Assembly (NCBI RefSeq): GCF_021155765.1
Contig: NC_060115.1
Span: 6,552,493 to 6,616,492, forward strand
DNA: 64,000 nt
Direction of reading: 5' to 3'
Source of the DNA: Diprion similis
Lineage: Eukaryota > Arthropoda > Insecta > Hymenoptera > Diprionidae
This document shows, one piece after another, positions 23,441 through 37,850 of this stretch. The first letter of the stretch is position 1; each line of letters begins with the position of its first letter. A program made the position numbers and the translations under genes. The notes beneath the pieces are model-generated. The model worked only from the letters and a program-made list of their open reading frames with translations, had not been told where the DNA came from and ran no database searches.

Positions 23441-26400
23441 ATGGATTTCGGTACATTGTTGAATGTAGCGCAAAAGAATGGAGGTGGAAAACAGGTATCT
23501 CTTTCATGTACATATTTAATTCGGAATTATATCGTCCACTGTCGGTGGTTAGAATCTGAAATATCCACGCAATCCTCCCTCCCACCTTCTTTCCCTTCCC
23601 CTCGTCAATCTAGATGCCCCGATTAATCATTAATCATTGCTTAACTTCATTTACGATTTCTTTTCCTTACCCTTCTCAAACCAATTAATGCTACCAATTG
23701 GCTAATTATCAATATGCTACATTTACAGCCAGTCGCCTGTTATCAGACAAAGTTCACGCCACCCAAAAAACAGTCAAAGTCGTCGAGCAATTTATCGACT
23801 AATATTAAAAAGTTTCTCGCCAAGAAAGAGGAGGAGGAACGACAGAAGGTTCTGGATGCCAAAAAAAGAAAAGAGGTATATCGATATCATTTTCTGTAAT
23901 ATTTTTCACAAAGAGTTTTATTGTTGCCTTATTTGCCGTTCCTTATACCAACGGTTGTCTTGAATTATACTGTTCATTCGTTGAGTTAAGGAAGGAAATA
24001 TATATTTGTTTTCTTACGTCGTTTTGATAATATTACCACAGCTATGATTATTAAAAAAAAGTGAATGTCGAAAAATATATTCATATTTCTTACACTTGTC
24101 ATGTTTTTTACTTTTTTTCCACTTTTCATTGTCAATAATTGAAATATGTGGCAGCGTGTCTTATAATCTGTAATTTTGAAATTTTTCCAATCCTCTACGT
24201 TTTAATCCTTTTGACTTATTTCAGAATCTGTTAGCGTTACGAGATCACAAGGCTCAGAGTAGGATCAATAAGCATTTAAAAGTCTGTAAGGCTGCTAATA
24301 AATCTGTACTCGCGGACGCCATTGATAATGATAATACGGCTGTTACTATGGCAGGTATGATATAACGCTATTATGTTACCTTGTATTGTGATGTAGTAAT
24401 TGATAGTCTTATCGATGGGGAAATCTAAAGAAAAACGTTCACATAAAAACGTATTAAAATGAGATAATGTGTAATAGCACACATTTTCTGTCATTATTTT
24501 GGGCAGTGCTTATTACTCAAATTATAAATTTGACGTGATTCGTAGCCGATAATTAATTTTACAGCTCGTTGCTATAGTTGACTTGTAATGTATACAAGGC
24601 TAACATTTTTCGTAGATTCAAAATTTTTGCCTAGCAGCGTTACGTAGTTTAAAAATTTTATTCATTAATATCAGCTTAAATCATGTGTAAAAGCACAATA
24701 GTTATTAAATTTTACTGATTATAAGATTGAAGAATGAATTTTCTCTGTATTGAGGTAATTTCAATCTTAAGAGCTGTATGTATTGCGAAATGAGTTTCCA
24801 AGAGGTATGTTCCTAACATCTAGTTAGTGCAAAGAAAGAGAGAAAAAAAAGAAACAGGAAATAGGAATCGAAACAACAAGAAATTACAAGCTTGGAAATA
24901 ATTGTAGCGAAGACTTGTTATTATTGTTTCGTAAATTATTTACCCGTAACGGGCAACGTTTTTGCCCACAGGTAATAAACGAATTGTAGTGCAAGCGATA
25001 CCAATGAATATACCCACCACCCATAATTGCGTCAACCAGAAAGAAATGATTTGCTGGATTTTACACAGCGGAGAGAGGATTCTGAGGGATATATTAAGGT
25101 CAGATAACTAATTTTAGAGTAGTGTAGAGGGTTTGAAGTATCGATTTTCTTCCATCATCCCATTTTTATAATTCCTGAGAACAGAAACTCAATACAACTA
25201 ATTGCTTACTATTAACAGTCGTCCATTCTTTCGTTCCTCGTGAATTTCATTTTCTCGAGTTACCAACAATTTCTTATCGCACGAAAACAAACAATCGATT
25301 TATAGCATTGGTCTCTGGTGTTTTTTACATCGTATAAAATCAATACGATTCGAATTCAATTTCCTTTTTATCATCCGTACTTGCTCCGTAACATACATAG
25401 AGCTTCAACTAGTAACTTTTGCCTTTTGCTTTTCCTTTCAAAACATTTGAATTGCATCAACGTTTGGTGTTTAGTGTATTGGGCATACATATGACTATTT
25501 GCAGCTTTACGTTCACCAGTGTTGAAATTTCATGCAATTTGCGATAAAAATTTATCTTCCCATATTGTGCAAATATTCCAAAATTGATTGGTTTTGCACG
25601 TTCTCTTTACGAATTTTTCAAAGCTCGTTTGCCGATACTTTGAGCAACTTGAGCCAAATAGCAATAGAAAATATTGAAGTAATTTTGACAGAATGTCACA
25701 ACGTGTTCATAATAACCGGTTGTGTAACAATGTGATTAGAAGCACTACCTCTTGGAACCTTATGGATTGGCGGGCAAATATTTGTGCTGAAGAATGACAG
25801 TCTTAAGGTGATTGTAGATTCTTGAAGTTTAAATTTTTCGCAATAAACTTCTAACAGCTGTTATCGTAGTACCAAGTTCGATATAGTACGATGCGTTTTA
25901 GAAGAAACTGCTGAACTTGAAACTATATTTAATTAATTATAGGCCCTTCCCAGCCAGATGAGGATGATTATGGTTACGTATCTCAGGAGGCTTCAGCTTT
26001 TTACAATCAGCTAATGAACAAGTATAAAAATCTGCCACAAGAAAAACCATTGTTTTCCGAAAGTGGAAAGAAAACTGTTAAGGATATCGCATCTACCAAG
26101 GTAAATAATACACAAAGTTTAAAACTTCGTTGTTTTTGTTCTCTTCATTTCTGCTCCCATTTCGCGATTTGTATTTGGTCTAATTTGGTCAATCGGTTTG
26201 ACAGGACAGAGTAAGACAAGCGTTGAAACAACAAGAAATAGAGGATTCTTCAGGTCACAGACGAAAACGAAAATCTCAAGGTACGAGTGGTGAGAAAGAG
26301 TCATTGAGTCCTGAACTCGAGTCTAAACAGGAAAAAGAAAGAACAACAGTGCCTGAAAAAGAAAGAGAAGAGAAACCGAAGCCTAAGAAAAGGCCGCTTC

Positions 26401-27915
26401 CTCCCCCGATGGATTTTATGCAACTCCTACAGATAGCTGAAAAAAAACAGCATGAGCCCATTGTGTTGGAGACGAAGCCAAAACTGCCAAAAATCGAAGA
26501 ACCCGAAAGATTAATGACTAAAAAACAGATGAGAGAACATCTCAAGGAAAAGGAATGGCGCGAGCGGAAAGAGCAGCGAGATCGTATGAATGAAAATCCG
26601 AAAAATTCTCACTCTCCAGTAAATTCTGGCAAGACTGCCAAGCCTGTGGTTAATAGAATTCCTAAATTAAACGGTGCAAAAAGTGTACCGAGTTCTAGCG
26701 TTGTGGATAAAAATAGCTTGACGCATAAACCACCCTTAACTACTATTCCCAAGAAACCGTCTGCAGTCAATGATAGAGTCGGTAATCATAGCAGTAGTAA
26801 TAAGCCTTCAGAGAGAGAAAGTAAGCCTTCAGAAAAAGACAAGCTGATTGAAGAACGCAAGAAAATTGAAGCTGAAAAGAAAATGCTTGAAGAAATGCGG
26901 CGCAGTATAGAAGAAGAGAAGAAAAAACTGGCACTTAGTAAAGTTAAAAGAGTGGAGGAGAAATCTGTAAATGGATCGTCGAGTAAATCGAAAGTTCCTG
27001 AACAAAAGTTATCTGGAAAAGATTCTAAACTCAGACAGGCTCTGAAACCCGATGCAAAACCACGACAATTCCCTCCTGCTGATATCAAGCCTAGACAGTT
27101 TCCACCACCTGATGTCAGACCTGCGAGGCCCAAGCAATTTCCTCCGAAGGATGTGAAACGGAAACCCATGATCAAGAAACGTGAGATAGTCTTTTTTATA
27201 GTTCTTTTATCGTTTTAGTTGGCCTTTTGGTTTTATTTTATCTCGATCTAACCACTATCTTCAAAGATTGTAATTTAAACGCTCATATCATACCTCTTTG
27301 CATTCCTTGTCCCACTGCAGGTCGCATTTACGATGACGATTCTGAGCACGATTCAGAGTTGGACGATTTTATTGACGATGGACCAGAGAATGGGGCGGAA
27401 GATTACAGTAAATATATCAGTGAGATATTTGGATATGACAAAAGTAAATACAGGGACTTGGACGAAGACGATGCTGGCATGGAAAGTAATTTTGCTCAGC
27501 AACTGAAGGAAGAATATGTTTCTACGAAAATTGGTAATAACCCTAAACCTGTGAAATATTCCGTTCCTCGAGTAGATTTGCTTATGGCTTGTAGTTGTAG
27601 CTGCTCTTAATATATCGAGTCTGGCTGACGATTCTCCATACAAATCTGAACTGCCTATTAGGAGTTTTTAATTATTTCGTTTCATTGTTAATTCTCTAAA
27701 CTTTAATAGATGTAGATTTTTTTGTGTGCAAACAGGTAAATGTTGGATAGTTTCAGGAATTTTTATCGTTTCTTCAGCTTTTCATCTGACCACCTTTGCT
27801 CATGTTAGATATTGTGTGAAATTTTTCAGGCATTATGGAAGACTTGGAAGATATACGAATGGAGGCGCTTGAGAAGAAAAAGAAGGCATTAGTTAAAAAT
27901 AAAAAACCAAAATAA
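23441..27915 (+). CDS. SPT2: Protein SPT2 homologue (histone H3-H4 chaperone)
   Basis: Seven coding exons: 23441-23494, 23729-23875, 24225-24354, 25943-26100, 26205-27180, 27321-27533 and 27830-27915. All splice sites and phases close, giving about 587 residues. The N-terminus MDFGTLLNVAQKN and the basic, coiled KKFLAKKEEEERQK are hallmarks of metazoan SPT2. A long lysine/glutamate-rich central region holds a coiled coil (EERKKIEAEKKMLEEMRRSI). The C-terminal SPT2 domain carries the acidic segment (DDDSEHDSELDDFIDD), ISEIFGYDKSKY and the final MEDLEDIRMEALEKKKKAL helix that binds H3-H4. SPT2 acts in the nucleus, recycling histones during transcription and affecting rDNA chromatin. Just before the acidic region are four RQFPP/KQFPP repeats. 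Intron 3 (1.6 kb) is the largest. No canonical AATAAA lies close to the stop, and the nearest variant is ATTAAA near 28322. Confidence 0.95.
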
Positions 27916-30900
27916 TGGAAATGAAGGAGCTGCGTTCACGATCGTTGATATTTATTGATATGTATGATGAAATATTTTCGTAATAGTAAATTATTCCATT
28001 ATTTTATGATTCGGAAGTGTGAGGATGTGGAGGTTTGAAAGCAGTCAAAAAACCTTTATATACATATTATAATATAATTGATAGTATGTAGCAGATATAT
28101 ATATATATATTTATGAACATCCAGAATGTGGATTGATTTGCGTGTGTTGTATATAAAAGAAACGTTGATGAATGTGAAATTTATACGTTATGTATTACAT
28201 CACAGTTATACTGTATAAACGAGACGATAGTATTCAATGATCCACTAAATCGATTCTCACGCGGACAAGATTTTCTCTTTGCATTCCTCACAGCCAACGA
28301 AAAAAGTTTAAATTTGAAAAAATTAAACAAACTAATGATAAAAACAAAATTCATCCAGCTGCAAGACAATAATGATAAAAATACTAATGAGACTTGCTTA
28401 CACGATTGTTGCAAAGTCGAGAAATTGGAAAAACTGAATCAACAAGACATTAGGTATAACAAATAATTATTGTGCTAAAATGAAATCAATCAAATACTTT
28501 AAACAAAAATCGTCAGAGTGCCAAGACTCACATACTAAATAAGGGATTTAATCGATTTTGTACAAGCTTGTTAGTCGAAGAAATAATCTGTTACTTGAAT
28601 AATAGTTCTTTTTTTGTATTCTCTTTTCTCTTCACTAACTTATGCTCGGTTTTTCAACGTTAAGCGCCGTTGTTGATTGTTATTTTTTTCCTTTTACCTT
28701 AAATATATCATTTTGTTTTCGGTATAGTCAAATTTTAATTGCGTTCCCAGTTTTTTTACTTGTAAAACTGACTAATTCATTGTTGGCTGTAATAAAATTT
28801 CTGAGTCAGATAACTAGTGCAAAAGACATATTTATAATTAACAGAACGCGTTAATATCATACGATGTATTTAAATCGGCAAATTTGTATCAAGAGACTCG
28901 TTTAAGTTTCGCGAAAAACACGTTAAAAATTTTTATCCGAGGGTTAGGCTCTACTATTTGTTGCTATCGGTATGTGGTTGGAACGATGGTTGATCTGAAT
29001 TTATTATTATATTCTGTCATTATTAATTGGTCAAACCGCTGCTTTTTTTTTAACACCGGCGAGGAATCTGAGTTACCATTGGTAGAGGATAAATGTAAAG
29101 GAGAATTCTTATTTCGTTTACCGACTACAAATATAAGAAATAAAATTTTAATAAAATGAAATAATTTGATCTGATATTTTTGTTATTTACAATGTTGACA
29201 ACGAGTCAGCTTCACGAATGATGCCTACAAGTATAATTAAACATAACACGCGCTGTGATAACCCCGAACTTCTGAAATCAAAAAGTCCAGATTTTATTTT
29301 CAAGTTCGATACGAAAATATCATTCTGGTTTTTTCGGCAATAAATTAACACTGCTTTATTTTCTAGAAACTTTAACCGTAATACGAGGCGAAAGATATTT
29401 CTATCTGACAAAGTTCAAATGAGCGCGGGCTTTCAATTAATTGCATAACAATTCTCATAATTTTTATACATACAGATAATAATACGACTGACATGATTTA
29501 CGACGGCGTTTATTAATTGGTTGTTATTGTTTTGCTTCAGAATTAAGTCTTCCGAGTAAAACGCAAATCATTTACCTCATTTTGGTTATTTTTATATTCC
29601 CCATTGAGTCACAGATATCGTGTAATGTATTCCAGCTCTACTCAACTATTAATTGCCCTTCTTTCACCGCAATGAATTCGAATTGTCGTTTTAAAATTTC
29701 TGCGGATGTCGGTTTACCGCAGGACAAATCTCAAGTAAAATTTAAATTTATACAATTTGTTCCGCAAGTTGCATTCAATGTGTTATTTCATAAATCTTGA
29801 TTTCATTGGACTTTGTTTAACAGTAATAAGATATTCAACGTTCATATCACCGAAGGAAATAGACATCCACGTATAATTTTCTGCCTACTAGTCGTTACAA
29901 GGTTTAATAATCGTGAGTAGTAACAACGAGCTAGAAATTCTTTTGTTTGTTTGTATACAGTTAAAAGAAAAAAAAAAACAATGAAAAAATGTATTTTTAA
30001 ATATAATCGTTTACGCTAGTATATTTTTATCGCATTATTTCTGACTAATTACTACTTCACAGGATGTGGTCACGCTTCTAATCGCGAGATGCGCAGTAAA
30101 TACATGGACAACAAGGATATGTTCACATATCGTGTTCCGATAAAATTTCTGTTGTTATACATATACATGTATTACATTTGGGCGCATTTTGTACGTTTTC
30201 TAGATTTGGATAACATAAGTAGTATCTTGTTTACCACACTTCATTCTGCACTATAATAATTCGAAAAACAATTTGCCGACGCGAATATAATGTTTGCGCT
30301 CTAATTATTCTGATTTTTTTTTTTGCTTCCAGCTCTTTGTTATCTCACGCACTTTCGGGTGTTTGTACTTACAATTCTGTATTGATTCAAATATAAATGT
30401 ATATATAATAATGCTTATATACCTGTATTAAGGTAATGCCTTAAATAAATTACTCACATGCATTGCATTTGTGCAAGATATATTATAAACATGCGTATTC
30501 CAGTGGACTCGGTTTTTTTTTTTTTTTTGTTATACTTTTTACAATTACATTTTCACGCTGTTTTGAGCAACCCGGCAAAAATGGGGATTTTTAGTTCTTA
30601 ACGTGGTAAAAGAAAAAGAAATTAATTAAATGTCGGATATTTTAAGAAATTCTAAAGAAATTTTTAATGAAAATTTAGATTTCATTTGATTTGATAAGAA
30701 CAATTGAAGGAAATTGTCTAATTGCAATTTTCTCCTCCTTCGTTCCGTATAACTTTTCTGGATGCAAACGATCTTCACGAGCTATTTCTTCGTAAATTTA
30801 TTACATAGTACTTCAAAGTTTGCGGGGCGAATTGAAGAACAGGATGTCAGAGGTGTATAAATTCCGAATAAGGGGGTGAGATTCGATGATCGGTGAAATT

Positions 30901-31011
30901 ATGCGATTCGACGAATTATTGCCAAAACTCATTTTATTTGAAAATACATACACGAAAGTCATAGTAGTCAATTTGTATAATATTTTACACTCGGTGAAAA
31001 GGGTTTCATTA
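27916..31011. other. Spacer between SPT2 and Ir76b (convergent genes)
   Basis: This holds the 3' UTRs of both genes and AT-rich sequence with (TA)n near 28098-28111 and T-runs near 30512. Short frames near 28642, 28884 and 29582 have no recognisable content. Confidence 0.4.
30933..30938 (-). promoter_or_regulatory. Poly(A) signal of Ir76b
   Basis: TTTATT here reads AATAAA on the minus strand, about 74 bases beyond the Ir76b stop codon. Confidence 0.45.
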
Positions 31012-34000
31012 TCATGCAGCATACTGGAATAGAAAAGCGGAGGGCGTTCGTACGGGGACGAGTCTTTTCTCGCCGTCCTTTTCCCTCACGACGTAATAAT
31101 CGCGGCCATTGATCGACTGTTTTTTAGAGTAATCTTGAATGTGGATATTTTGGTAGAGGGGTGGCGGGCTTCTCTGGAAATTCGATTTTTCCGCAACGTT
31201 TATCCTGTACGCCGGTAGCTCGGGCTGCTGGTGGTTCCTCAGCTTTTCCCGTCGTATGACCAGACGGTAAATCACCTCGACGGTGAATGCCGTCAGCGCG
31301 ACGATAAAGCCGATGCAGACGCCCTTGTACGTCATTATCAGATCCGAATTTCTCAGCTGCCTTTCGGTGGATCCCAAATTCAACGGACATATCTCGGTGC
31401 CCGGAAGATGCTCCGAAGTTTTGAACCTTATGATCCCGGTTTCGACCAGCGCCAAAAGCCTGTTTCAAAATTTTCGTTGCTGTTTTGTATTTCGGTTTAA
31501 ATTCAGTAAAATGGAATCATTTTCGCGGTCCAATCGAGCCATCTAATTATTACAGGCTATTTTACTGACCTTTTGTTAATGGGAACGTCGATCGTTGTGT
31601 TTAGTTGGAAGGCGAAGGCCTGGCTCTTCGTTATTATGCTACCCGGCATTATGACGAAGGTGCATCTTTTCGACTCGAGAACACCGTCTCGTGTTTTATT
31701 CATGTAATCGTTGAAGAGTAACGATGTTACTATCGATCTTTCACGCAGATACATTTGGTCTGAAATACAAGGTGCGTTGGATAATCACGACAAGGGGGTG
31801 AAATTCATTCGGTTCATACTCACTCGAACTAACCAAATCGAGAATGTCTTTGTCGTTTTTGTCCGCCAGGTTGACAAACTTTCCGTAACCCATTTCGACG
31901 GATCGACGAAGCATCGTAAGTTCATCGCCGTTTTTCTGCGTGCGATTATAGAACGCGAGGTTTCGTGTTATTTTGACGTCGATATTGAGACACCCTAATT
32001 TTATTCTCATCCCATCCCTCGACTCACCTGCGTTATGATCTTTTCGATCGCGTTACCCTTCTCGGCGATCCATAACTGATGTTTGTTCGCTAAATCACTT
32101 GCCGAACCAATTGGCAATGTGAATTGCGACAGTGTTAGAAATGCCGTCAAATTTGCCGTGTAGAATGACGTCAGTACCGTTATGAATAACCACCAAGTCG
32201 CGAATAACAATCTTGCGGAATCTGTAAAGAGATTATTGTTTCTGATTCGTCCACCGTTCCGCGTCTTTTATTAAACTTTACTTCTTCAAATCAGATACGT
32301 GTACCTTTGACGCGAAAATAAGGAAAAAGGCTGACCTGTTACCGGTGACAAAGTTGATCCTTGTTTGAGAAGAGCGCCGTATACGAACCACATGCAAGTC
32401 GCGAGTGAATATTTTCGCGGTTCCCCATCTCTGCATAGCAGGAATCTGTCGAAAGTTTTTTTTTTATATGGTGGAAGAGAAAAAAAATGGTAACGATATT
32501 CTGATTTCACGCTTGAAAAATACCAAATATTCTCTATAATTATTGTTAAACGATGTTACATATCGCTCGTAATATGTTTCGTTTGTACAATTACAGAGCA
32601 GTAGTTTAATTATATAATATTAAGCGTGGTAAAAAATTCAGAGGAGATTATATGTGTGTGTATAATATACCTTGTAATTCGTGAGAATTTTTAGATGAAA
32701 ATTGGATAGAATTTGACGGACCGGCGTGTGAACCGCGTAAATAAAATCTTCAGATTGCAACGGAGTCTTATCTCTGGGGACTAATTTGAACGGCGCTTAT
32801 TATATATTATCAACAAACTAAATTGGTATTTTCAAATAACAACCCAGCAAAGACAGACATATATTATTTCTAACACCGAAGTTTGTTTACCCATTTACGA
32901 AATTCCGTTCTAATCTGATCAGACGAATTATCTTTTCTCGCATGCCTATAGTAATAACGAGTTCAAAATACGAGGATTGTATATACGGTCTCATAAAAAT
33001 ATTCCAATAATAATATTTTTTCCCAAAAATTCAAGCGTGGAAAACAAAAACACTCGTGTCTATGTGGAAATTATAACGAGAGACTAGTGTAACGTAGAAT
33101 TTCTCTCGTTTATAGTTTCTCACGTTTAATGTTTGCGCTTTGAAATTGTCGTATTATTTTCCAAATTATACATATATTTTTTTCAATTTACAATCTTTTT
33201 CTCGAGATAAATTGAGAGAACGCGACAAAGAATATCCTTCAATTTTCACTTCGACACCCGAAGTCGAAGTGAAAATTTATCGAGCGATCTATCTCTGTCG
33301 ATCCTTCGCATGACATCAGCCCTCGCGTGTATTAAATATACCTTATAAGAATCAAAAAGTAAAGCGTCGGCCCAGCTGCGAGTACAGATATGACAATGAG
33401 AATCCAGACTTGGGTGTCAAAGGGAGCGAGGAGACCCGATCCGGTTGCGGATTCTCCGGGTCTCTTCATCAGAATGGTCCATTCGGCTTCGTCCAACTCG
33501 GTGCTGTACTTGATGAGGTTTCGAAATTCCGGTACGACGGGAACGAAGGCAACCGCCATGTCGACTTCCTGCGGCGTCAGTGAATACATAAAAAAGAAAC
33601 TTTGCAACCGTCGGAGGATTGGCCCTATAATTTATCTACTTATACGGTATTGTGCAATAAATATTTGAGGAGGTAATTCACTCGTAACACTCGTTAACGC
33701 TGTATCTACGACACACGCAGGTACCACATGATACACATACGTACAAACTCGCTGTTAGCTAATAATGATACGAAACGAATCTCTCTCTCCCTCCTCCTTA
33801 TTACTCTCCCCGACATTTCGGTCGTTTCATTAGCCTCGATCCCATCCCCACCCCCCCTCCTCTAAGTCCTTTCAGACCAACAATAAGACCAAGTTGGAGT
33901 CCGTCTTACAGGCGGTTATTCACTGCGGGCACGCGTGTCATACCATACATGCGATACATGATATACCCTATGACGTACGGCAAGTATAACACGTTTCAAT

Positions 34001-37000
34001 GCAATTGACGACTAACCGATAATGTGAATTTATCAGTGCCGTTAATCACGACTCTTTAAAATGTTTCACTTTCACTGTATATATGTATATATATACTGTG
34101 AGGTGATATATAACAAGTTTATACTATACGACGAGTCGACGGATGATGATTTATTGGCCGTAGGATCACACGTCAGACCATGTAACACGATATTGCAGTT
34201 GGAGAGAGTTTATAACGTGACTTCTGAAATCTGTGAAAAGCGCGCGAATCGAGGCGTTGATTCAGAGGAAAAAGAAGGGGGGTGAAAGAAGGATAAGAAA
34301 AAATGGTAATAAAAGAAATTACTCTGCGAGAAAAAAATGAATGAACCACCGGATGTTTCTCATTATCCGTAATTAAACCCAGCAATACTCGACATTGATA
34401 TTCGTACGAACATAACTACAGTAAACGCTGATTACTTAATCAATGTTTACGTTATATTTTCAGAATCGTGTGATGAAATAACGGAACGAGGGGGTCACTC
34501 AGTGTCCGTTAATAGATATTTATTACGCTATATACGTTATTGCGAGGGGGTATTCACTCACTGATCAAGGGTGACGAGGGATTCCATGATTTCGACCGAT
34601 TTTAAAGTCACTGCTTTCCAATTTTAACAAGTGAATACCCCCCAGCGTATTTGGGACTCCACTGACACGCGTTTCGTACCTGTCGACGTGAATTTATAAG
34701 TAATGGCGAATATTTATAATAGAAAACGTTGCGCCCACCTTTCTTACGAGCTGTCCGAAAACCCCGGTTTTCACATCCCCCAACACGCTCTCCTTCGGCA
34801 AGACGATCTTGTAGGTGAAATTCATCTTGCTACGTAACAGTTCGAAGATGTAAAAGGCGTAACCGACACCCACCAGCGTCCCGTTCTCCATTATGGTACC
34901 GGAGAACGGCATATCCTGTGTGCACGGTGAAACGATACATTTCAACTGTACGTAGGCACGTGTATGTATGAATCAGTCATATGTGGAGGTATATATATCA
35001 TACATATCACATATGCATACTAGACTGTACAAGGAAAATCGAATATTTTTTTTTCTTCAAAATTCAAGTCAGAAATTTATATTGTTGCAAATGGCGAAAA
35101 AAAGATGCTGTCCAAGTTTCAGCTCTTAATACTAACATTATCTCGACTTTCCATTTCTCGTTTAAATAATATGGGAAATATTTCTTTTTTTTTTTTTTTT
35201 TTTTAACTTTGGAATTTTATAACTCGTCAACGGATTAGTGTACTGATAAGAATGGAACTTATTTTTGTACGAAATTGAACTCTCTACAATAAAGGTCTGT
35301 TATGCATTTTATGACGAATCAATTCTTTCAAAAGTTATTCAAGATTGTTAAATAATTTTTTATTACCTCAAATAACTTTCGAAAGAATAGATTTATCATA
35401 AAATGATAAGAGTCCATTTTTTTCTAGACCGTTCCTCAATTCACATACAAAAAAATATTTTCAACTTGACTTTTTCAATTAAAACTAGACGATTCATTTG
35501 ATACAGTCTAATGCATACGAATATAAAAAAATTTTACTGCCAGGAACGAAACATAATTCCGTAAGATGGACGAGTATGATACAAAGTTATTATAATTATA
35601 TTAAATTTTTTTTTTTCCCCAAATGGATAGAAAAATAGAAAAAAAAACAAACCATGGGATAAATTCTCGCCAGGTATTATTATTATTATTGTTATTATCA
35701 AATGTTGTTGTTGTTGTTGTTATTATTATCATCATCGTGATCATGATCATCCTTATATCTGTAGACGTTGTGCGAATGACCGCTCGATCTTCTCCAGACA
35801 CGTGCAGACCTTCGGATCTTATATATAATATTGTGAACAGCAACGGCACACGCCGCATCGCCGTCTCCGCTTTCGAGGTCATAAATTATTACATATATGT
35901 CCTGTGTGTGGGTGTGTGTGTGTGTGTGGATGAAAGAACAAAGGATGGAAAATTAGAAACTAAACTCGTTCGGTAGAAGATGCCGCCGCGCGGTTTGTGG
36001 CTCGAGTTTATTGCCCATACCTATTTATGATTTAACACACAGCACAGGGATATACGAGAGGGGACGAGAATTCACCGCCGCGCCTCTATAACAAGCTGCA
36101 CGTGGGTGGCGAACTTCTTCCCACTCTCTCTATATATGAGATTTGTTTTCCTTCGTTATCGAATATCTTTGTATACTCTCGCCAATAGTGTATAAGGAGA
36201 ACCCGACCGACGATCCGGTGGCGGCTGTGGCTGCGGCTGCGGCTGCGGCTGCGGTCCCATAATGACTGAATCACCGTCCCAAACAGCATCGTAGACGACA
36301 CAATCAAGGTCCGCCATGTAGCAGCCCTCGGATATTGTTTCCGATATTTTTATCTCATATATTTTCTTATTGCTATTCTCACAGTTTCGTTGTGCATCGA
36401 TTTTTTATTTTTATTTTTTTTTCGTTTTCTGATTCTCTATCCTTTTTTTTTTCTTCACACGGATCGACATATATGTATATATACGATGTTCTATACGGGA
36501 AGTAGATCAGTTATTATTAATACACGTGACGATCGCGTTTTTGGAAGATTCTAAAGACAAGATATGTGGATGAAAAAAACAGCGTGAAAGAAAGATGAAA
36601 ATTTATTTTGAGAAATATTTACCTGCAAAGTTGTTATCAATAGTTCTGACGGCATTTTTGTGTCGACGGTTTGATTCATGTCGTCAGCCTCCGTAGCAGC
36701 GCCGACCACGTCGATCTCTGATTTGCTCGGGTTGACGAACTCCACTTGATCTGGAAACGAATGGAACAAAAAAAAAAAAAAAGAACGAAACGGTATCGAA
36801 TTCTGACGATGTACATAATTTAGTTGTGTACTACAACATACTTTGTTATCGGTTCGTTACACGGGTAACTACCACCAGTATACTTTCATGTGGTCGGAAA
36901 AAAAATATTATCCGTTTAAATTAAGTATAGCGACGGTTACGGGTATAGTATTTAAGTACTACTTGGTACCTTTTAACGGTCGTTATGCAAATTTAACGAC

Positions 37001-37744
37001 AGGATTATCCCACTTTATATGAAAAGCAATTTGAATTTTTATCTTCTCTCGAGTGCAGTCTATGCGAGGAACGCGTTCGAATAGCTCGATGGCGAGTGCT
37101 TGGTGAATTATAATCAGGATTTCATTTGAAACTATAATAATTGCACCTCTTCCTGGGTTACCTAATTAGTAAGTACGGTATACCGGGGCATGTGCACAAT
37201 TTAGGTTGCGACAGCAAACATAAACACCAACCGGCCAAAGCTGTAATCACAATTTTCCGTTATAGCTCTTGATTACATTCGTTTCTGACGCTCAACTCGA
37301 TAATCGTATACCTCGCTGACGGTAATGAAACGTTACGGATATAATATAAACCCGTTACAAAAATATCGATACAATTTAGAAAGCCACATAACTGCTCGAT
37401 GATTGCGTCTTCATCCTAACTTCGGGTCGAACGAGATCCGATCAATCACGCGGTCCTCCGCGGTCAACGACCATTTTCAATTTCGTTTAACACCAAGTTT
37501 TTTCCATGAAAACCGACGACTCTTAACTCATTTTGCTTATTCTTTTCCGGTATAAAATAATCGGATACAAATGACGACGGCAATCATTGAGAGATGAAAA
37601 ATGAAGATCAGTTACGAGAGAAACGATCGTGTAGAGTTTCGTACCTTTCGGACCGCTGAAGAGATCGCTCTGAATCGCACAATCGATCGCATTGGGAAGG
37701 ATTATACACGCGATGGTGATCAGGAGTTTATTAATCCCCCCCAT
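31012..37744 (-). CDS. Ir76b: Ionotropic receptor co-receptor Ir76b
   Basis: Nine coding exons on the minus strand: 37744-37645, 36750-36623, 34945-34739, 33568-33342, 32445-32336, 32221-32028, 31935-31824, 31759-31570 and 31459-31012. All phases close, giving about 571 residues. A signal peptide (MGGINKLLITIACIILPNA) is followed by a short N-terminus without the amino-terminal domain of full glutamate receptors, as in Ir76b. The S1 lobe leads to WTILMKRPGESATGSGLLAP and TM1 (VWILIVISVLAAGPTLYFLI). The pore helix region holds WFVYGALLKQGSTLSP, then TM2 and the TM3 motif FYTANLTAFLTLS. S2 and TM4 carry EICPLNLGSTERQLRNSDLI, which matches insect Ir76b closely. The C-terminal tail is long and polar. 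Ir76b pairs with tuning IRs in olfactory and gustatory cilia to form cation channels for amines, amino acids, salt and acids. Introns 1-3 are large and hold only microsatellites. Confidence 0.93.
33569..34738. other. Ir76b intron 3
   Basis: AT-rich intron with C-rich tracts near 33840 and a (TA)n stretch near 34078-34093. No nested gene is supported. Confidence 0.5.
34946..36622. other. Ir76b intron 2 with several microsatellites
   Basis: This holds a T-run (35186-35204), mixed TTA/TTG/ATC triplets (35676-35755), (TG)n near 35904-35928 and the GGCTGC repeat at 36221-36254. No nested gene is supported. Confidence 0.55.
36221..36254. repeat. (GGCTGC)n hexanucleotide repeat
   Basis: About five GGCTGC/GGCTGT units inside Ir76b intron 2. 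It is strongly GC-rich in an AT-rich intron. Confidence 0.8.
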
Positions 37745-37816
37745 AATTTTCCCGGGTACTACATTTTTGAAGGTTTGGAACTCGGCGCCTGATGATCTTT
37801 GCCCGATCGGCCATCC

Positions 37817-37850
37817 ACTGACTGACTGACTGACTGACTGACTGACTGAC
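37817..37850. repeat. (ACTG)n tetranucleotide repeat in the Ir76b 5' region
   Basis: About eight and a half perfect ACTG units, 73 bases upstream of the Ir76b start codon on the minus strand, so probably within its 5' UTR or promoter. Confidence 0.85.

Noticed and set aside
26276-27175. Long open frames on the minus strand opposite SPT2 exon 5
   Set aside because: They are antisense shadows of the lysine/glutamate-rich SPT2 coding sequence, reading mostly as Phe, Ser and Leu.
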